64,000 nt of DNA from Terebella lapidaria (GCA_949152475.1 OX424564.1:10664001-10728000); one strand, 5' to 3'. Shown: positions 45,340 through 57,259, counted from the first letter of the stretch. The notes: generated by a model from the letters alone, not told the origin. Program-made: numbers and translations.

Positions 45340-46320
45340 TTAAGCCTAATATCTCACTTAATATTGAAATTAGAGACTAGGAATGAATTGTGGACATATA
45401 GGAAATGATATATGCTGAATATTCTCGTGACCTGGAATTTGACTTTTGACCTCATTTTCAAGCTCACAGGACAAAATGGCTAATATCTCGCTTATTATCG
45501 ACTTTACAGCTTAGGAATCAGTTGTGAACATATAGGAAACGATATATGCTGAATATTCTTGTGACCTTGAATTTGACCTTTGACCTCATTTTCAAGGTCA
45601 CATGACAAAATGGCTAATATCTCGCTTATTATCGACTTTACAGCTTAGGAATCAATTGTGAACATATAGGAAATGATATATGCTGAATATTCTCATGACC
45701 TTGAATTTGACCTTTGACCTCATTTCCAAGGTCACAGGACAAAATTGCTAATATCTCGCTTATTATCGACTTTACAGCTTAGGAATCAATTGTGAACATA
45801 TAGGAAATGATATATGCTGAATATTCTCATGACCTTGAATTTGACCTTTGACCTCATTTTCAAGGTCACAGGACAAAATGGCCAATATCTTGCTTATTAG
45901 CGCCTTTACAGCTAGAAATCAATTGTGAACATATAGGAAATGATATATGCTGAATATTCTAGTGACCTTGAATTTGACTTTTGACCTCATTTTCAAGGTC
46001 AACAGGACAAAATGGCTAATATCTCGCTTATTATCGACTTTACAGCTTAGGAATCAATTGTGAACATATAGGAAATGATATATTCTGAATATTTTAATGA
46101 TATTGAATTTGACCTTTGACCTAAATTTCAAGGTCAGTCATTTTATTTTCAAAGTCAGATTACAAAATGGCTTATATCTCGCTTATTATCAAATTTACAG
46201 CTTAGGGGTCCATAGTGAACATATAGGAAATGATGTATGCTGAATAGTTTGGTGATCTAGAATTTAACCTTTGATCCCATTTTCAAGGTTAGAGATATGG
46301 CGATTTCAGTGGTCACCTTG
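45340..46320. repeat. 134-bp satellite, right block
   Basis: About seven units; GACCTTGAATTTGACC starts at 45563, 45697, 45831 and 45963 and at further diverged positions, giving a 132-134 bp period. Perfect TGACCTTTGACCT occurs at 45574-45586, 45708-45720, 45842-45854 and 46112-46124. Confidence 0.93.
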
Positions 46321-46396
46321 AATTTGACCTTCAACTTTCTCGGCTTAACTCTGTATATTTCTCCGGTAACCTTTCTAGCCCATTGGGCTAATTTTT

Positions 46397-46805
46397 AGTA
46401 TATTGTTGACGTCATTTTCCACACCAAAAGTTTTAAACGATGAAAAAACAGTGCTTCTGTTTTAATTCAATTGCGTCATAATTGTTGATTTATCAGGAAC
46501 ACAGTTCACATTTCTTCAGAATACAACAATGAAAGCGGTAAACCTACATGTACCGGACTAACGTGTAACAGTCTGTTATGTTCCACAAAAATAGTATTGA
46601 ATCGAGTCAAGGAAAGAATGCCTCAACAACGACTGTCATAATGAATGAACCCAAATAAAACATCGAACGCAGTCAGGCTGCTCTTGACATCAGTAAGTAA
46701 TGAAAATGATCACCGAAATGGGTCGTATAGCAAAATATCATTATTCCCAAACCACAGTGGGTATAATGTGTTGTTTGCGTGAACGCCTGCCATAAATGTT
46801 CTCCA
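46397..46805. repeat. right flank of the A/B segmental duplication (copy A)
   Basis: AGTATATTGTTGACGTC through CGTGAACGCCTGCCATAAAT is paralogous to 54544-54970 with the same block order (CTGTTTTAATTCAA, AGAATACAACAATGAA, ATCGAGTCAAGGAAAGAATG, GGGTCGTATAGCAAAA). Confidence 0.85.
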
Positions 46806-47365
46806 AACCTGGTGAGACGGCTGCATAAAAAGTGATACTCCATGCAAGAACGATTTATTTGGATAGGATGTGGCGGTGTCCCTGTGTACAAAAAAATGAC
46901 AACTGAAAGTTCATTTCTCTAAAGTTAGCAATTTATTATTGTTGTTCCATAGTTGCTTTTTACTCCTATTTTCAGGGGATAGGGTGCAATTCCCGTCGGA
47001 ATCTGAGACATTTATCTTCAGCCTTGACGCAGTGACCACAATTCCCAACCGATTTTAACCTGCAGATTTTTAAAGACAAATAGCCCGATGAGGCCTCTGT
47101 ATATTATCTGGTTCCCTGATGGCACACGTGACCTTCATATTCAGCACTCAAAGTCATCTATAGTTATCATCCAAACCTCCTGCAGATATACGATACATGA
47201 CTTCTCACATACTCATAATACAAAACAAAACCATATCCGTAATAGATCTAGTTTTATTTGCTAACGTCAATTCACATATTTAGGAGGTTAGGGCGTGACC
47301 TTGATATTTACAATGTTTTAAGGTATACAAGCTAATATATATACGTTCTCAACATCTCCTAATGC
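46806..47365. other. unclassified gene-free stretch
   Basis: No gene or repeat was recognised; GCGTGACCTTGATATTTAC near 47293 is a weak echo of the GACCTTGAA repeat family. Confidence 0.35.
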
Positions 47366-47378
47366 ACATTGAAATACG

Positions 47379-48803
47379 TTTGGGAGATTCAAACGAGCGC
47401 TCACAAACCCGGGCAGTACTTGGAAAATTATTTTGGACGAAATCATAAACATACCTTTCGATTATATTATACAGTGCAGAAGTAATTGTGTTATCAAAAA
47501 CATGCCTACTTTTTACCAAGAAATATTGACCACTCTACATCAATTAAGCTATCTAAATTATGGTAGGGGACTCGAGTTGAACGAACTAAATCTCTGGTAT
47601 AACCCAAACATAATACTCGACAAGCAATCTATATACTGGAAGAAATGGTTTGATGCAGGTATTCGCATAATGGGCGACCTCTTAGATGAGACCAACAATT
47701 TCCTAACCCTCGAAAAATTTAAACATAAATACAATATAAAATGCAACTTTCTTGACTACGTGCGTCTCCTTGATGCAATACCCAGAGCCTGGCGTAAAAA
47801 ACTAACGTGTAAACCAGATGAGTCTAAACTAGACCCAACAGCATCCTCAGCTGATAAATCAACGAATAACAATATCGTCGACCCCTTACTAACTAAATCA
47901 AGAGAATTGTACTGGGCAATTATCAAGGGGAAAACACTTGCAACAGAGCCAACGTGCATCTCCAGGTGGAATAGATTATATGACATAACATCAGAATCTT
48001 GGCCATCAATCTTCCAAACAGCTTTCCTATCATGTCGAGAAACTTATTTACAGTCATTCCAGTATCGAGTAATTCACAGAATAATCCCCTGTAACGAAAC
48101 ATTATACAACATGAAGGTAGCCAGCACGAACATTTGTACATATAAGCTATGTCATCAAAACGTCACTGACAGTATCCAACACCACCTAGTCACATGTCCA
48201 CCTGTCAAAACTTTCTGGAATACTTTCACCCAGTGGTGGGATAACCTACATCAAAATAAAACTTTGAACATCAGCGAACAAGAAATAATATTAGGTAAAC
48301 CATGTGTCAGTGATGAAGACTATATTGTCAATTTTTGTATTATTCTGGCAAAAAATTACATTCATAACTGTAAACTTAAGGAAACAGATATATTATTCAT
48401 GTCTTTTTTAGCGATATTGAAATGTAAGCTAAGTACAGAAAAAGAGATACACGTTAATCTAGGTAAAGAGTCAATTTTCTATAATCGCTGGGGCCACCTT
48501 TATGACAACTTATAGGTTGACATTCTATATTACCGTATCATGAACCTATCGTATGCCTGCTTATCAGCTCCATGTCGTAGCCTGTATTATTTAGTAATTT
48601 ACTGCTTGGTATAATCGTACACCGCCTACATTTCATATCCTATGATGCTGTATCCCATGATGACATTCCTGTATGCATTTATGTAAAGTTGTACGCCTTG
48701 TAACACAAAATGTATGTATTATGTATGTATGTATGTATGTATGTATGTATGATGTGAAACAAATAAAGGATGCTCGATTTAAAAAAAAAAAAAAAAAAAA
48801 AAA
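47379..48803 (+). mobile_element. 5'-truncated L1/Tx1-like LINE with poly-A tail
   Basis: The element consists of the C-terminal ORF2 portion, a 3' untranslated region with a (GTAT)n tract at 48711-48750, an AATAAA signal near 48764 and a 23-base A tail at 48781-48803. TTTGGGAAATTCA after the tail closely matches TTTGGGAGATTCA at 47380-47392, a probable target duplication with one mismatch. The element starts directly after that. Flanking sequence on the right (48804-49140) belongs to the GACCTTGAA repeat family. Confidence 0.8.
47433..48515 (+). pseudogene. LINE ORF2 C-terminal domain (360 codons, open)
   Basis: The frame is open from at least 47370 to TAG at 48513-48515 and lacks the endonuclease and RT domains because the copy is truncated. 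It contains WPSIFQTAFLSCRETYLQSF, FQYRVIHRIIPCNETL, and a zinc-binding pattern CTYKLCHQNVTDSIQHHLVT followed by CPPVKTFWNTFTQWWDNL. This C-x4-C...H-x-x-x-x-C type arrangement is the RVT-associated zinc finger of L1/Tx1-like elements. Upstream in-frame FGRFKRALTNPGSTWKIILD shows the ATG at 47433 is internal and not a real start. No stop or frameshift interrupts the preserved part, so insertion was fairly recent. Confidence 0.8.
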
Positions 48804-49220
48804 TGTTTGGGAAATTCACCCAATTTTCCCTTCATAATGGGAGCTGTGTGGAGTATAGTAAACTCATAAAACACTTCAAGATAGAGCCAAAATATTGACA
48901 CATTCAAATGGGAAATCATATATTGCAGTTTGAATGAGGACCTTGAAAGATTTTGGAAGGTCAAAGCGACCTTATTTTGTGGCAAGAATCAATTATTTTT
49001 GTCTTTGGCAGCCATTTCCTCAAAATCCATTCAGATAATTTCCCTCAAAATGCATGAGATTCTCCTAAGTGATGTGTATATGTTTCGTTGCCTTTGAATC
49101 GACATATTTATGAACATGTTTTGACAATAGAGTTTAAGATCAGCGTAACAATTTATATTTTGGAAAATCAATACTATGTGCAATTCTCATGATCTGCCGG
49201 TAAGCTACAGTACCTTTGGT
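48804..49220. repeat. diverged member of the GACCTTGAA composite repeat family
   Basis: AGGACCTTGAAAGATTTTGG, TTTGGCAGCCATTTCCTCAA and GTTTCGTTGCCTTTGAATCG match the order of landmarks in the 645-bp units. Confidence 0.6.
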
Positions 49221-51180
49221 GCTATGTTTTTAATACTTAGTCCTCAATATGTCTGTGTACGAAATGACTAATCGATAAGACTTATTGTTGAGCATTATCC
49301 AGTTTATGCTGGTACGGTGACGTTTACATCTGTTCATACATCATCTTGTGTCATGCCATAAATCGTTCGAATGGACAACTGTTGTAGGGTTCCACTGAAC
49401 CTTGCCCTGTCTCTCGGACATATTATGAAACACACAACTGACACACACCCGAAACGGGGATTTTGTGGGAACATACAGACTTGAGACGTATCCAAGCTCG
49501 AAGATAGACGCCAAAATGAACCAGTTTGGACACATAACACGTAGCTTGTATGCTGCTTATGACCCTTCCGAGATTCTGTGTAGCTTTTTATTCCTGTTCG
49601 GAGATTAACACTAACCATTTCAGTGCGGCAGTGTCTAGTGTAAATTGCAATGTCCCAGACGTTTTATATGCAGAACTACTATGGCACTGGTATCCACTCC
49701 AGTTATACACGTCTACCGTAATGGTCGTTTAGACATGATGTGATAGACTATCCTTTACTTTTATGTGGTATTTTCCATGCAGCGGATTAACAGTGTTATG
49801 AGTCCTTCTGTGTTGCACAATTCAGACTTACATTGTGCAGTCTGGCACTTGCATTGATAGATTGTTACTTTGGTTATTACATCGGGGGTATGCAATTGCA
49901 AATATAAACTTTTAACAATGAAAAATATATCAATTGTATAAACATACGAAAAGGACATTGACTTCATGTCTTTTCATCAGCGTGCATCTCATAGAATGAA
50001 TTCCAGTTCACGATAGTGTCCTTTTCGTGAGCACTGCAAACCACATAAATTACTTTGATCAACAGAAAGTCGAAACTGAAAGTATTTCGTTCATGGGGAT
50101 AGCTGGTAACATGACATACCGGGTACAGAAATCTCCAGGAAAACCTTGGATAAACACTGTCTGTACATCAAAATGCTGGTCCTTTGATTTCCTTGCAGTG
50201 TACATTACTGATGACAGCCTTCATGTCTCGCCCTCAGCGGTGATTTGCATTTCCCAATAGAGCGTAATCATTTACTTTGAGTGAAGCAGAGGTGTGATAT
50301 GGCGATATCTCTTTCATCTTTTGGGGAAATATAGATAGAATACGTTATAAATAAAAGGTGTCATAAATTTATTTCATGCATAAACCATAACACCAGTGGA
50401 CTGCAATGCAGATGTCTGGTGTCATTATAACTAATGGTAGCCTTGCAGCTGTGTCTGGGGAGATAATATCTGTTTTTCATGCGCATGTGATAAACCAGTG
50501 TGTGACAATAGCAACTACAGTCACCTAAATCTATGACAGAACATGAAAATGTCATATCGATGAAACACAAAATCACACATGATGAGGTACGTTCTCACAG
50601 ATATGTGCTTTTGTTGTACTTAGAGTAAATTGCTAGTTGTAATATTTTTGAGTAGTGGTCTTCCTGCACAATCATTCTTGTATAAAACTGAATCGAACCA
50701 TTCCACCCTATGTGTCCATGTATTGACTGGAACATTGGTGGATAAATTCTCAATGCACTTCTTCAACAAAACTCTCGGCTTTATTCTCACTCACACCGGC
50801 CCGTTTTGTTTGATAATTCATAATCAAGCCTGGTCATGGGGTCTATCTGCTGACAAGGTTTTGCCCACAAGTCAGATTGAGGTAGAGTGATAGTATGAGT
50901 CAAAGTATGAGTCAAGTTTATTCTAGAATAATAAATCCATCGCCTAATTGGAGACGATGAAATTTAATTCAATAGACAAGTATGATACCAAACACCAAGC
51001 AATCCGCAAGACTAAACTCAAAATCCATGGACAAAATTTACACAATCGGTATGTTAAGAATGGACAAAAAATCAAAATTGGTGATCAAGGTCCGAGCAAT
51101 TTGAATATCACAGACATCACAGACATCCGGCGAATGTGAGATCAGGTGTACCAGTAAGAGTAAGCTTCTCTTGCCTCGCA
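49221..51180. other. unclassified gene-free stretch
   Basis: The only structure seen is a 12-bp inverted repeat, ACGAAAAGGACA near 49947 and TGTCCTTTTCGT near 50017. ORFs here show no recognisable domain. Confidence 0.4.
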
Positions 51181-51265
51181 TGCGACACCCACTGTGATAT
51201 CCAAAATAAATGCCATCGAGATGAAGGACATAGTTAGGTTATAATAACGACTCTATAAGTACCAA

Positions 51266-51790
51266 TCAACATGATGTGATTATATCTCCCATCATCTGAG
51301 TTACAGACAGACCGAAATGGTCTATTAATTCCTGATGACGACCATAAAACTTCTTAAAGGTCGACTGCAATCTAGGTCTCGAATAGCCCTGCTTTAATAA
51401 CTTATCAGTTAGCATTTCGGCTCTGCCTAGAAAATCTTGGTAATTGGAACATGCTCTAGCATATCGAATGAGTTGAAACACATAGACGCCATACGCAGTA
51501 GCTGCTGGTATGTTACTACTCAGTACTGGGAAATTTACGATGGGAAAATTGAAGTCATCACGTGTGTCATATAATCTGGTACATAGATTGTCATTTTTGT
51601 CTATTTCGAGGTATAGGTCAAGATATGCTGCAGACTTGGAGGAGTCCGTGGTGTCTTTAATTTCCAGTTCATCCGGATATATGAGATGTAAATAATCACT
51701 GAACTTTGGATTGTTCAATGTTAGGACACACTTTGTATATTTGTATCTAATATTTGTATGGGCTCTATTGCTATTGAACCAAATCGACAT
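51266..51790 (-). pseudogene. reverse-transcriptase-derived retroelement fragment
   Basis: The minus-strand frame contains LTLNNPKFSDYLHLIYPDEL, EIKDTTDSSKSAAYLDLYL, LYDTRDDFNFPIVNFPVLS, then PAATAYGVYVFQLIRYARAC and KKFYGRHQELIDHFG. I recognise this as the segment after the catalytic YxDD motif in a retroelement family abundant in marine invertebrates. The position where the YIDD-like motif would lie reads YTKC, so the catalytic pair is gone, and nothing upstream resembles the rest of the RT. The clade (Penelope-like or other) cannot be fixed from this piece. The stop is at 51266 and there is no internal break over 174 codons. Confidence 0.75.
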
Positions 51791-53310
51791 TTCTCTTTAT
51801 CTCATATTTAGCGGCTGTGCTCCATTATGCATTTTATATCTGTATGTAATTTCATGTCCTGCTTTGAATCAGGATCCTCAACAGAACTTACACATCACGC
51901 ACTAGACGCTCAAACATTCCCATGATCAGAAATAATGTAGTAGTAGCCATTACATAGGTACCTATAAGGATCCAAGCATGGCAAACTCTCATCCTCTGTT
52001 TGTTTATCTACATGTATCAATGATAGTACGACAGCATGCCGACCACACTGTCGCGTCAAAAACTATCATCCGAAAGGACACGCAGATAACGACATGAAAG
52101 ATTCGACGGAACTCGAGCAAGGACGTTACGAGCCGTGAAATGACCAGTTCAAAAACTGCAAAAGCCATCAATACCACTAATGGATTGTAAATGGACCGTT
52201 ATATTGGAAATCAATACTTCCACGTATCTGAACTTGCTTTCGTTCCTCTTCGAAATGCAATTGTTATCATTTTATTTTAGTCCAACTCTATCATGGTTTC
52301 TGAAAGAGAGTGCTATTGTTCTTTAATATCTGTAATAAAATAACACTGGAGTTCTCATACCACAAAAACTCACGCATGTGTGCGTGCTTGCATTGAAATT
52401 GAACCAAGAAAGTGCATCACAGTTCGGTTGGTAAGATTTTCATCAGGGTGAGCAATCCAATTAGCAATCAGTGATGGTGGTGTTTTTTGTACTTTCCTGA
52501 ACGAACTAAACAGTATAAAAGCTCATGCAGAAGAGGAAACAAGTTCAACCCTTAACAGTGAAGTGGGTCGTCAAAAACTGCAATACCCAATATTGCGAGA
52601 ACGCGCCATCCAAACATGTTCGATTTTGGTCTGATGTTGTGATCATTTGTTTATATTGACATTCCGTGAAAGTGCCAAAAACGTGAATAACGCACGGATC
52701 ACGTTCAATCGGAGAGTCTACACTCTCTGGTTCAATTCACACCCAGAAAAAACGTATGCTGATAAGATGGGTCGGCCGAAGGTGTCATACCCCCCCCCCA
52801 ATCCCCCCCCCCTCCCAAATCGTTTGATGTTACTCTACCTGTGGTAGAGTAAATCAATTTTTTTTCCTGTAGTAAAGGGCATATCGAAGTACAATTTTAC
52901 CTATCAGTGTTTGGTGGCATGGAATAAAATTCCTCTATCTGTCAAAGGAGCAAATAAAACTTGTTTATACGTTAAACTGAAACATTCCTTGCAGAATGCA
53001 CCTTTAGGGAGCTCTCTCGCTATGAATATGTTTGATTTATACAAGTCCACGATATTGTATATTTCTTGTCACCAAATTTCAACGTCAAGCCAATAGGGTA
53101 TCGGACCAAAAGTTCGCTATTTTAACGGGCATGGCTTGTGCATATATACATTACATATGTGATTAACATAATTTTATTTCTGTCGTTCAAGGATGCTTCT
53201 TTTACATGACACATGAGTGTAATCCTAACTTGAAAAACAAGTTACACTTGCAGTGTCAATCAACACACTATTTGCATTTTTTCTGGTTTCAATTTTTGGT
53301 TTGATATTCC
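51791..53310. other. mostly unclassified stretch with C-runs and a possible LINE tail
   Basis: Poly-C tracts occur at 52791-52816. A plus-strand frame at 52890-53096 contains YQCLVAWNKIPLSVKGANKT and LKHSLQN, which faintly resembles the WNxLP...F+xxLK end of many LINE proteins; confidence in that is low. A short paralogue of the 785-bp unit (GCCATCAATACCACTAATGG) lies near 52167. Confidence 0.35.
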
Positions 53311-53317
53311 ATTTAAG

Positions 53318-54970
53318 TCCAGATTACTTCAACGCTATAAGCTGCCAGTACCACTGATGGAGTGCAGATGAACCTTGCTATTCTAGATCGATACAGTCAT
53401 GTACCATCACACAGATACTGATTTGATCTTATGGTCGACATTAACTACATACACTAATCAATTCCATGCTTCAAACTAGTTCATGGTCTTTCTCTGCATG
53501 CCACTTAAATGGATGTGGCTCGATTGCTCATCGCCTTAAAACAAGCTTCAACATTCAAGATCAATGGAAAGACGCCAAAATGCAAATAAATACAGAAATT
53601 TGTTTGAGAATAATAAGTGAGTATAAGTCTTTTACACTACTGCGAAGCACAATATGCAATATTGTTATGGCAATGGCTACCGGTGTTTGTACGTATCCGT
53701 CCAGTTTGGCTGAATGAAACGGAAGATAAAGTATCCGTGGCATTCATCTCGGAGATAATGTTGTAAGTCAACTTTATCCAGGATCTGTGGATTAATTCAT
53801 TCCCATCTCCATAACGTTTATAAATATTTATAGGATTTATGTTTGTACTTGTCGAATCTGCCCTCTCAAGTCTACTCGAAAAAAAACACATGTATGATCA
53901 TGTAACTTATAAATATCTATATCTTTTGCAATCTTCAAAGATGATAATGTACTGTATATTTTATCTCATGTATTTTGGAAAGATTTCTCCCAAGGGGGTT
54001 TCAAGACAGTGTGCCTCAGACTTGCCTTGTTTGTCTGAATGGTGGGCAGCAATAATTTGTATATATATATTCATCGACTGTCTGAAATTACAATTGGATA
54101 ATAATTTGACCGATGGATGTTGCTGTTTGATATAATAGATATAGGGTTTTTGTGGTAGCCTGAAGTTCTGCTTCCAAGCAGCATTGTTATGAAACAAACC
54201 ATCATTTATACTCATCCATGAATACTCTTCTCTCCTGACAGACGCACTATTTTATGGGCCCAGCAACATACTGTAGTCCATCAGTCCGTGGTAACTTCAT
54301 TAGAGCATCATTCGTTCACTGTGGATACTGTTGTATATGCTGATGGGATTCGTCGATTGCGTGGCATTACACATGAAGCAGCAAAATTGATGTGTGACAC
54401 AAAACAGTGTATTTCCTGACTGTGACAACAAGCGACTTTTACGTAAATGACCCTCGTGGGTGAATATTGATACACGCACATGGATAAACCTCTGAGAGTG
54501 CCAGTTTTCATCCGTAAATTCCATGCGTGTAAAACACTTTTTTAGTATATGGTTCACACCAATTTTCACAACAAACATTTTAATGCGTAAACTAAAAGCA
54601 GTGCTCCTGTTTTAATTCAACTGTTTGGAACAAGAATATCATAATTGTTTTCCAGGAACCGATTTCATATTGATTCAGAATACAACAATGAACGTGATAA
54701 ACCTACGTGTACCAGACCAATGATAGCAGTCGATATAGTTCCACAGAAAATAGTATTGAATCGAGTCAAAGAAAGAATGCCTTAATAAAAAGTCACGATT
54801 GTCACACTTAATGAATCCAAATAAAACATCGAGCACAGTCAGGCGGCTCTTGACCTCAGAGAGCCACTAATATTATCACCGAAATAGGTCGTATAGCAAA
54901 ACATCACTACTCCCAAACCACTGTGGGTATAACGCGCTATTTGCGTGAACGCCTGCCATACATTAGTTCC
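53318..54970. repeat. A/B segmental duplication, copy B (without the 6.5-kb insertion)
   Basis: Paralogous to 38970-39885 plus 46397-46805. At the junction the sequence reads GTGTAAAACACTTTTTTAGT, continuous through the point where copy A carries the composite element. Copy B has about 110 bp extra near 53405-53515 and other small indels. It has only one unit where copy A has the 785-bp triplication. Confidence 0.85.
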
Positions 54971-54973
54971 AAC

Positions 54974-55003
54974 GAAACTGGGTGACTGACCGTACCCAGT
55001 TTC
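54974..55003. repeat. 10-bp stem hairpin
   Basis: GAAACTGGGT pairs perfectly with ACCCAGTTTC across the 10-base loop GACTGACCGT. It is an isolated hairpin of unknown role. Confidence 0.7.
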
Positions 55004-55560
55004 ATCGCTGAATGCCGTTTTACCGTTAGCAGCCTTCCGACGTGGTTTTACATCGGAAGCGAAATATCGAGGGGTGCCCTATTTCAGCAGCCATTTACTG
55101 ATATAAGATGTCAGAGAAAGACTTACACAAGTATGGAATTAGAATGATAAATAATATACTGAGCAGAATCCGACAACAAAACACATGAATAATGCTGATA
55201 ACAAAAACAATAACATATTTTGCATTGGATATCGCCAATATGAACAACCACTGCAGCCGTGGAGCTCGCACAATACGGATTCACGACCAGTAAAGCGACG
55301 GCAGCCCCTGACGAGAGGCTCACATACCTTACGATCGTACATGTAGTTTGACTATTGGAAACGCGAACTTTTCAACTTGAACAATTAAATCAGAGAGAAA
55401 AAAACTATTAACTAGCAAAAAATATTGTATTCAAGTAAAATTATGGAATGGTTTGATTCGAGTATCACAAAAAGTCATTTCAAACTTGTGATTTGGAAAA
55501 TGCTAGGCCTGGATCAAATATACCTGGATGTACGATGTATATATACTGGGAGACCGAATA
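55004..55560. other. unclassified gene-free stretch
   Basis: Nothing recognisable; short minus-strand frames near 55342-55123 are unsupported. Confidence 0.35.
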
Positions 55561-55566
55561 TAATAA

Positions 55567-56830
55567 TTTTTAGGTTACCTATGGTCCGATAACCTATTGT
55601 TGTGGCGTTGTGTCTGTCGCCCGTTCACATCTTTATCTTCAAAGTTTACAATCCAATCTTTCTGAAAATATGAGAGAAGATAACTTAGAAAAAATTGAAG
55701 ACGTATTTTTTTAGTTAAACTTCTTTTTTCAGTTCTTAATATTTCTCAAAAAGGCGGCCGTTTTCGTCGAAAAATGCTCAATTTTGAACTTTGGTAGCCA
55801 TTTTCATAGACATAGAACAGAGATGGGCTGCCAACTCGTACTCTGTGACCTTGAGCTTGCGTCCAGAGGAAGAGGGGTACTTTATTTCCGGTTTGGCGTT
55901 TTCATGGAAAATTGAATTGTCAAAATGCGTCAAATATCGTACGTGACATCACTCAGAAGATCGTCAAGATTGAACAATGGCAATACGACGTTATAGGTTA
56001 ACAACGGAAGTGTAACTACCCTCTTCCTCTGACCTTTTGTGACCTCAAGTTCAATAACTACAAACAGAGAGATTGATATCAGAGTTGGCAGTCCATCTCT
56101 GTTCTATGTCTATGCCATTTTCAAAAAAATTATCAGTTTTGAAATTTTTGTTTCAAAAGATTTACCTTATGTACCTTTTTGACGTGTATGAATATTGTTG
56201 CCCTTGAATTGCCGGTCTTCGTATGGTGGCCATTTCATGCCCCAAATCGCATTACTATCCATTTTGAGTCATTTCTAGGCAAACAAAATTTCCCCCTTTC
56301 AAAAAAATGTGGGATGTAGAAAACTTTCACCACTTTTTCCTTTCATGAATGGGAACTCCAACAACTCTACTCATTGAACGTCTGGAGATGAGAGCTTAGA
56401 TATTGGCACTTTTGAATGAGAAGTCATTTATGGCGATTCGTGTGGTGACCATTAATTTGACCCTCGATGACCTTGAAAAGTAAATACAGCCATTTTTGGA
56501 TACAAAATGCCCAAATTTGCCTCTACAGACAACCCGCATGTGAATAAGGCTTATGTTTGCATTGCGAGCATATATGAATTCGTGTATGGCATAATTAACG
56601 TTGACCTTGAATTTGACCTTGGATGACCTTGAGTGCTAAATGTCCGACATGAAATGTGTAAATTGGCCTCAGAGACTTAAACGCTTGCATCTAGAGGTGA
56701 GGATTGTAAGCTTATAAGAAGTCATATTTTTTTTACACGAGTCATACATATATATTTTGACACATCTTTTGGTGACCTCGAACTTGACCATCGACGACCT
56801 TGAAGGCTAAATCTTGCTTGTGTTCTCAAT
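55567..56830. mobile_element. composite-repeat family copy with a nested MITE
   Basis: It begins TTTTTAGGTTACCTATGGTC with CGATAACCTATTGTTGTGGC, the same head as at 41951. The order TTTATCTTCAAAGTTTAC, AAGGCGGCCGTTTTCGTCG and TGTTGCCCTTGAATTGCCG follows. The right part has TTGACCTTGAATTTGACC and GATGACCTTGAG repeats. The TTGGGCTAATTTTT tail was not found, so the right end is uncertain. Confidence 0.75.
55806..56113. mobile_element. 308-bp MITE with 9-bp target duplication (Mutator-like)
   Basis: ATAGACATAGAACAGAGATG at the left is exactly mirrored at the right (CATCTCTGTTCTATGTCTAT), with further imperfect pairing such as CTGCCAACTC with GAGTTGGCAG and CAGAGGAAGAGGG with CCCTCTTCCTCTG. GCCATTTTC at 55797-55805 is duplicated at 56114-56122. 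A nine-base duplication is the usual length for Mutator-type elements. Removing the MITE restores the TAGCCATTTTC-AAAAA order seen in other copies of the host repeat. Confidence 0.88.
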
Positions 56831-57014
56831 AGAAATATCGTTGATGTCACTGTAATACTATTTTGGCGAATTTGCCCAGGATTGCAACAGGAGTTTGGCC
56901 TTCTCCATACACCTGACCGTTTTGGCTGCTTCACGTTCGAAGCTCGTGTGACGATTTGCGACGCGTTGTCATTCATCGATCCACTGCACTGTTTCTTTGG
57001 ACTGTGACGTCACC

Positions 57015-57240
57015 CCTGGGATGGTGAGTATAAGCTCTGGCAGACCGTCGGGCTATCCGGGGTTCTATCCCCGGGGTGGATATCCCCGGCCAGCATAGGT
57101 AAGTAAGCACGACACCCGCCGTGACTGTGCCCAAGGTGCGGGGCACTTAAGCCTTGCGCCCTAGGTAGCGCATCAAACTTTACATCAAACTTTACACCAA
57201 TATGTAAATAGGATAAAAAGCACAAAACTACACACACATT
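57015..57240 (+). mobile_element. possible tRNA-derived SINE
   Basis: TGGTGAGTATAAGCTCTGGC resembles a tRNA D-arm with box A, followed by a 14-base stem-like segment. CCGGGGTTCTATCCCCGG forms a T-arm-like hairpin with an imperfect box B (GGTTCTATCC). No target duplication was confirmed, so the call is tentative. Confidence 0.4.
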
Positions 57241-57259
57241 CAATCTTTTTACATTATAA

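Larger units (their letters stand above)
39886..46396. mobile_element. 6.5-kb composite tandem-repeat element
   Basis: It starts with AGGTTCCCGGCCCTTTGGTC and ends with TAGCCCATTGGGCTAATTTT. The paralogous locus at 54541 lacks it entirely (ACTTTTTTAGTATAT there, against TTTTTT-insert-AGTATAT here). The head carries an inverted repeat of the form GGTTACCGGACC-TAT-GGTCCGTAACC, a (GTC)n microsatellite, and ATGGCGGCC-rich sequence. The tail has a perfect palindrome TAGCCCATTGGGCTA. The middle is two kinds of tandem array (645-bp and 134-bp units) plus a LINE insertion. No protein is encoded. Short terminal hairpins, an internal tandem core and insertion at a T/A-rich site resemble non-autonomous Helentron/Helitron-type elements, but this is inference. 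Confidence 0.75.

Noticed and set aside
53637-55342. Short ORFs in copy B of the segmental duplication as genes
   Set aside because: The frames are not conserved in copy A, and no splice or domain evidence supports them.
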